From Bacteroidia bacterium (GTDB lineage: Bacteria; Bacteroidota; Bacteroidia; NS11-12g; UBA955): 8,720 bases of DNA. The notes beneath the pieces were generated by a model. It had not been told where the DNA came from. It ran no database searches and worked only from the letters and a program-made list of their open reading frames with translations. The translations under genes were made by a program, and so were the position numbers. The DNA lies in the NCBI GenBank assembly GCA_023258655.1, contig JALQWO010000062.1:1-8720 (forward strand), written 5' to 3'. Below, in pieces: positions 7,002 to 8,720 of this stretch; position 1 is the stretch's first letter; every line of letters begins with the position of its first letter.

Positions 7002-8363
7002 ATGGCTGAAATATTGGTCATCGACGACGAAGCGCCGATCCGTGAAACCCTCAAGGAAATCCTTGAATATGAGAACTACACCGTCACAACAGCTGATGAT
7101 GGCAACAAAGGCTTACAACTGATTCAAAAGAATGAATTTGATGTGGTGCTTTGCGACGTAAAAATGCCCGGTATTGATGGAATGGAACTGCTAGACAGGG
7201 CCCAGGCCTTGCGTCCCGACCTTCCCTTCATCATGATTTCTGGCCATGGCAACGTAGAAATGGCCATCGATGCAACCAAGAAAGGGGCCTACGACTTCAT
7301 CACCAAACCACCGGATCTCAATCGTTTGTTGATAGCCATTCGCAACGCCATCGACCGAAACAATTTGGTGAGTGAAACCAAAGTGTTAAAACGGAAAGTG
7401 GCCAAAACCTTCGACATCATCGGCGAAACACCGGCCATCGGCAAAATCAAGGAAACCATTGAAAAAGTGGCTCCCACCGAAGCCCGCGTCCTCATCACAG
7501 GCGAAAATGGTACCGGCAAAGAATTGGTGGCCCGCTGGTTACATGAGAAAAGCAATCGTGCCTCCTACCCTCTGGTGGAAGTAAACTGCGCTTCTATACC
7601 CACAGAATTGATTGAAAGCGAATTGTTTGGACACGAGAAAGGCAGCTTCACCTCGGCAATCAAACAGCGTATTGGGAAATTTGAGCAAGCCCACGGTGGC
7701 ACTCTGTTCCTCGACGAAATCGGTGATATGTCGCCCGGCGGTCAGGCCAAACTTCTGCGCGTTCTGGAACAAAAAGCCATCACGCGTGTTGGCGGCTCCC
7801 AGGTCATCCCCGTCAACGTGCGCATTGTTGCAGCCACCAATGCCAGCCTTGCCGAACTTGTCCGCGCCCGCAAGTTCCGCGAAGACCTGTACTATCGGCT
7901 GGGCGTCGTAACGCTCGAACTTCCACCTCTTCGCGAACGCCCCGAAGACATCCTACCACTCGCCGAACACTTCCTGAAACGCTTCGCCACTCAGGCCCGC
8001 CGCCCTGGACTCACACTGGCTACCGAAGCCCGCCGCAGGCTTCAGGAACACGCCTGGCCCGGAAATGTTCGCGAACTGCGAAACCTCATGGAAAGACTGG
8101 CCTTCCTCTGCCCAGGGGAACGTGTCGAAGCCGAAGACCTCTCGTTCATGCTCAGCCCGGATGCCACCAATTCACGCCTGCCGGCAATTGAACTCGGACT
8201 TGAAAATGCCACCCGCGAGTTTCAGCGGGATTTCATTCGCCGCAGCATCCGTCAGGCCCAGGAAAATATGACCGATGCCGCCAAACTGCTCGGACTGCAT
8301 CGATCCAATCTGTACCGAAAAATGAAACAGCTCGATATGCAGGAAGTTGGCGGTACCGAATAG
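7002..8363 (+). CDS. NtrC-type sigma-54 response regulator, possibly a hybrid gene
   Basis: 453 residues: receiver, AAA+ and Fis-type DNA-binding domains, so it should activate sigma-54 promoters when phosphorylated by an unseen histidine kinase. Receiver: acidic pair D8/D9, phospho-acceptor D52 (LCDVKMPG), K102. AAA+: Walker A GENGTGKE (167-174), sigma-54 loop GSFTSA (214-219, instead of GAFTGA), Walker B LFLDEIGDM (235-243), arginine region KFREDLYYRL, sensor II WPGNVRELRN. C-terminus: Fis helix-turn-helix from N422 (HRSNLYRKMKQL). The start is ATG 7002, where the receiver begins (MAEILVIDDE); a GTG at 6951 would add 17 unconserved residues. Up to about residue 240 it resembles the common Bacteroidetes regulator (e.g. 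FITKPPDLNRLL, ARWLHEKSNR, IKQRIGKFEQA); after that, base composition and sequence style change, and the tail resembles Planctomycetes regulators from memory. No kinase gene is adjacent. Confidence 0.88.
   Translation: MAEILVIDDEAPIRETLKEILEYENYTVTTADDGNKGLQLIQKNEFDVVLCDVKMPGIDGMELLDRAQALRPDLPFIMISGHGNVEMAIDATKKGAYDFITKPPDLNRLLIAIRNAIDRNNLVSETKVLKRKVAKTFDIIGETPAIGKIKETIEKVAPTEARVLITGENGTGKELVARWLHEKSNRASYPLVEVNCASIPTELIESELFGHEKGSFTSAIKQRIGKFEQAHGGTLFLDEIGDMSPGGQAKLLRVLEQKAITRVGGSQVIPVNVRIVAATNASLAELVRARKFREDLYYRLGVVTLELPPLRERPEDILPLAEHFLKRFATQARRPGLTLATEARRRLQEHAWPGNVRELRNLMERLAFLCPGERVEAEDLSFMLSPDATNSRLPAIELGLENATREFQRDFIRRSIRQAQENMTDAAKLLGLHRSNLYRKMKQLDMQEVGGTE
7660..7745. other. Candidate composition junction inside the sigma-54 regulator
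   Basis: By hand count G+C is about 49% over 7021-7680 and about 60% over 7681-8280. CGC is 3 of 11 Arg codons before residue 243 and 17 of 27 after. The change coincides with the highly conserved Walker B region (Asp-Glu codons at 7713-7718), a place where two homologues share enough sequence to recombine or be misjoined by an assembler. The frame is unbroken. Confidence 0.55.
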
Positions 8364-8375
8364 CTCAAATGCAAA

Positions 8376-8403
8376 ACCCCATGACTCGCAGGAGCCATGG
8401 GGT
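8376..8403. terminator. Hairpin between convergent genes (probable bidirectional terminator)
   Basis: ACCCCATG (8376-8383) pairs perfectly with CATGGGGT (8396-8403); after one A/C mismatch, CTC (8385-8387) pairs with GAG (8392-8394) around a GCAG loop. It starts 12 bases after the regulator stop. Read on the minus strand it is followed by TTTTGC, so it could also end the peroxidase transcript; the plus-strand side has only a weak T-rich tail (CTGTGTTTC). Confidence 0.7.
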
Positions 8404-8444
8404 CTGTGTTTCAGCGAAATTGAACAGCAGGGGCCGCCTGCCAA

Positions 8445-8720
8445 TCACTTCTTCAGAGCGGCTTCGACGGCTTCGACAACTTCTGAGGCATCTGGCTTGG
8501 TTCGCGGAGCAAACCGACCAACGACTTTGCCATCCTTGCCGACCACGAACTTTTCAAAGTTCCAGCTGATGTCGTCGGTCTTTGTTGAGGTGCTTTTGAG
8601 GAATGCGTAGAGCGGATCCTGTTTGTCACCGTTCACGTCCACTTTGCTCATCATCGGAAAGGTCACGTCGTACTTCGTGGAGCAGAATGCTTTGATTTCG
8701 GATTCCGTACCAGGCTCCTG
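8445..8720 (-). CDS. Glutathione peroxidase, C-terminal 91 residues (runs off right edge)
   Basis: The frame is open from the window edge to the TGA at 8445-8447. It starts QEPGTESEIKAFCSTKYDV, then TFPMMSKVDVNGD, DISWNFEKFVVGKDGKVVGRF and APRTKP, the standard second half of glutathione/thioredoxin peroxidases, which reduce hydrogen peroxide and organic peroxides. Of the catalytic tetrad, the Gln is the first residue in the window and Trp-Asn are in WNF; the catalytic Cys or selenocysteine lies beyond the edge, so which one it uses is unknown. The GTG at 8666 that could be read as a start is internal Val of the family sequence, not the real start. It is convergent with the sigma-54 regulator. 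The wording (ISWNFEKF, RFAPRTKPDA) reminds me of Planctomycetes versions, but this family is so widespread that it is weak evidence of origin. Confidence 0.92.
   Translation of the reverse strand, partial: QEPGTESEIKAFCSTKYDVTFPMMSKVDVNGDKQDPLYAFLKSTSTKTDDISWNFEKFVVGKDGKVVGRFAPRTKPDASEVVEAVEAALKK

Noticed and set aside
1..8720. CRISPR arrays, insertion sequences, tRNA or rRNA genes, phage or toxin-antitoxin modules
   Set aside because: Read for repeats, terminal inverted repeats and characteristic protein motifs; none seen.

Overview
The window reads as Bacteroidota (Bacteroidetes) DNA for roughly its first 7.7 kb. Three things support this: a complete porP-gldK-gldL-gldM-gldN set, which encodes the core of the type IX secretion system (T9SS) and gliding motor and is confined to this phylum; promoters of the Bacteroidetes form TTTG/TTG-N19-20-TAnnTTTG in front of three genes; and an almost total absence of Shine-Dalgarno sequences. 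I would not name a genus. The compact P-K-L-M-N order resembles the Porphyromonas por cluster more than Flavobacterium, where gldKLMN and sprF are separate.

Layout, left to right. Positions 1-382 (minus) hold the first 127 codons of a DUF177/YceD-family gene that runs off the left edge; its promoter lies at 401-431. A strong hairpin terminator at 475-504 separates it from the T9SS operon. The T9SS genes are all on the minus strand: porP/sprF (5481-6596), then gldK (3968-5338), gldL (3247-3900), gldM (1545-3206) and gldN (541-1533). PorP has its own candidate promoter, and a second, better promoter stands directly before gldK, so gldKLMN can be transcribed without porP. The products form one machine: GldL and GldM are the inner-membrane proton-driven motor, GldK (lipoprotein) and GldN form the periplasmic ring under the outer membrane, and PorP is the outer-membrane partner.

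Positions 6660-7001 hold no gene I can support. On the plus strand, 7002-8363 encodes an NtrC-type sigma-54 response regulator. On the minus strand, 8445-8720 is the 3' end of a glutathione peroxidase. A hairpin at 8376-8403 lies between these convergent genes.

The observation most worth checking is inside the sigma-54 regulator. Its first ~240 residues look like the usual Bacteroidetes regulator, at about 49% G+C by hand count. From the Walker B motif onward it switches to about 60% G+C, different arginine codon use, and a C-terminal half that looks to me like Planctomycetes-type regulators. The reading frame stays open. This is either a metagenome assembly join at a conserved motif or a real in-frame recombinant gene, and it decides whether the right-hand ~1 kb belongs to the same organism. 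No previously undescribed multi-gene system was found.
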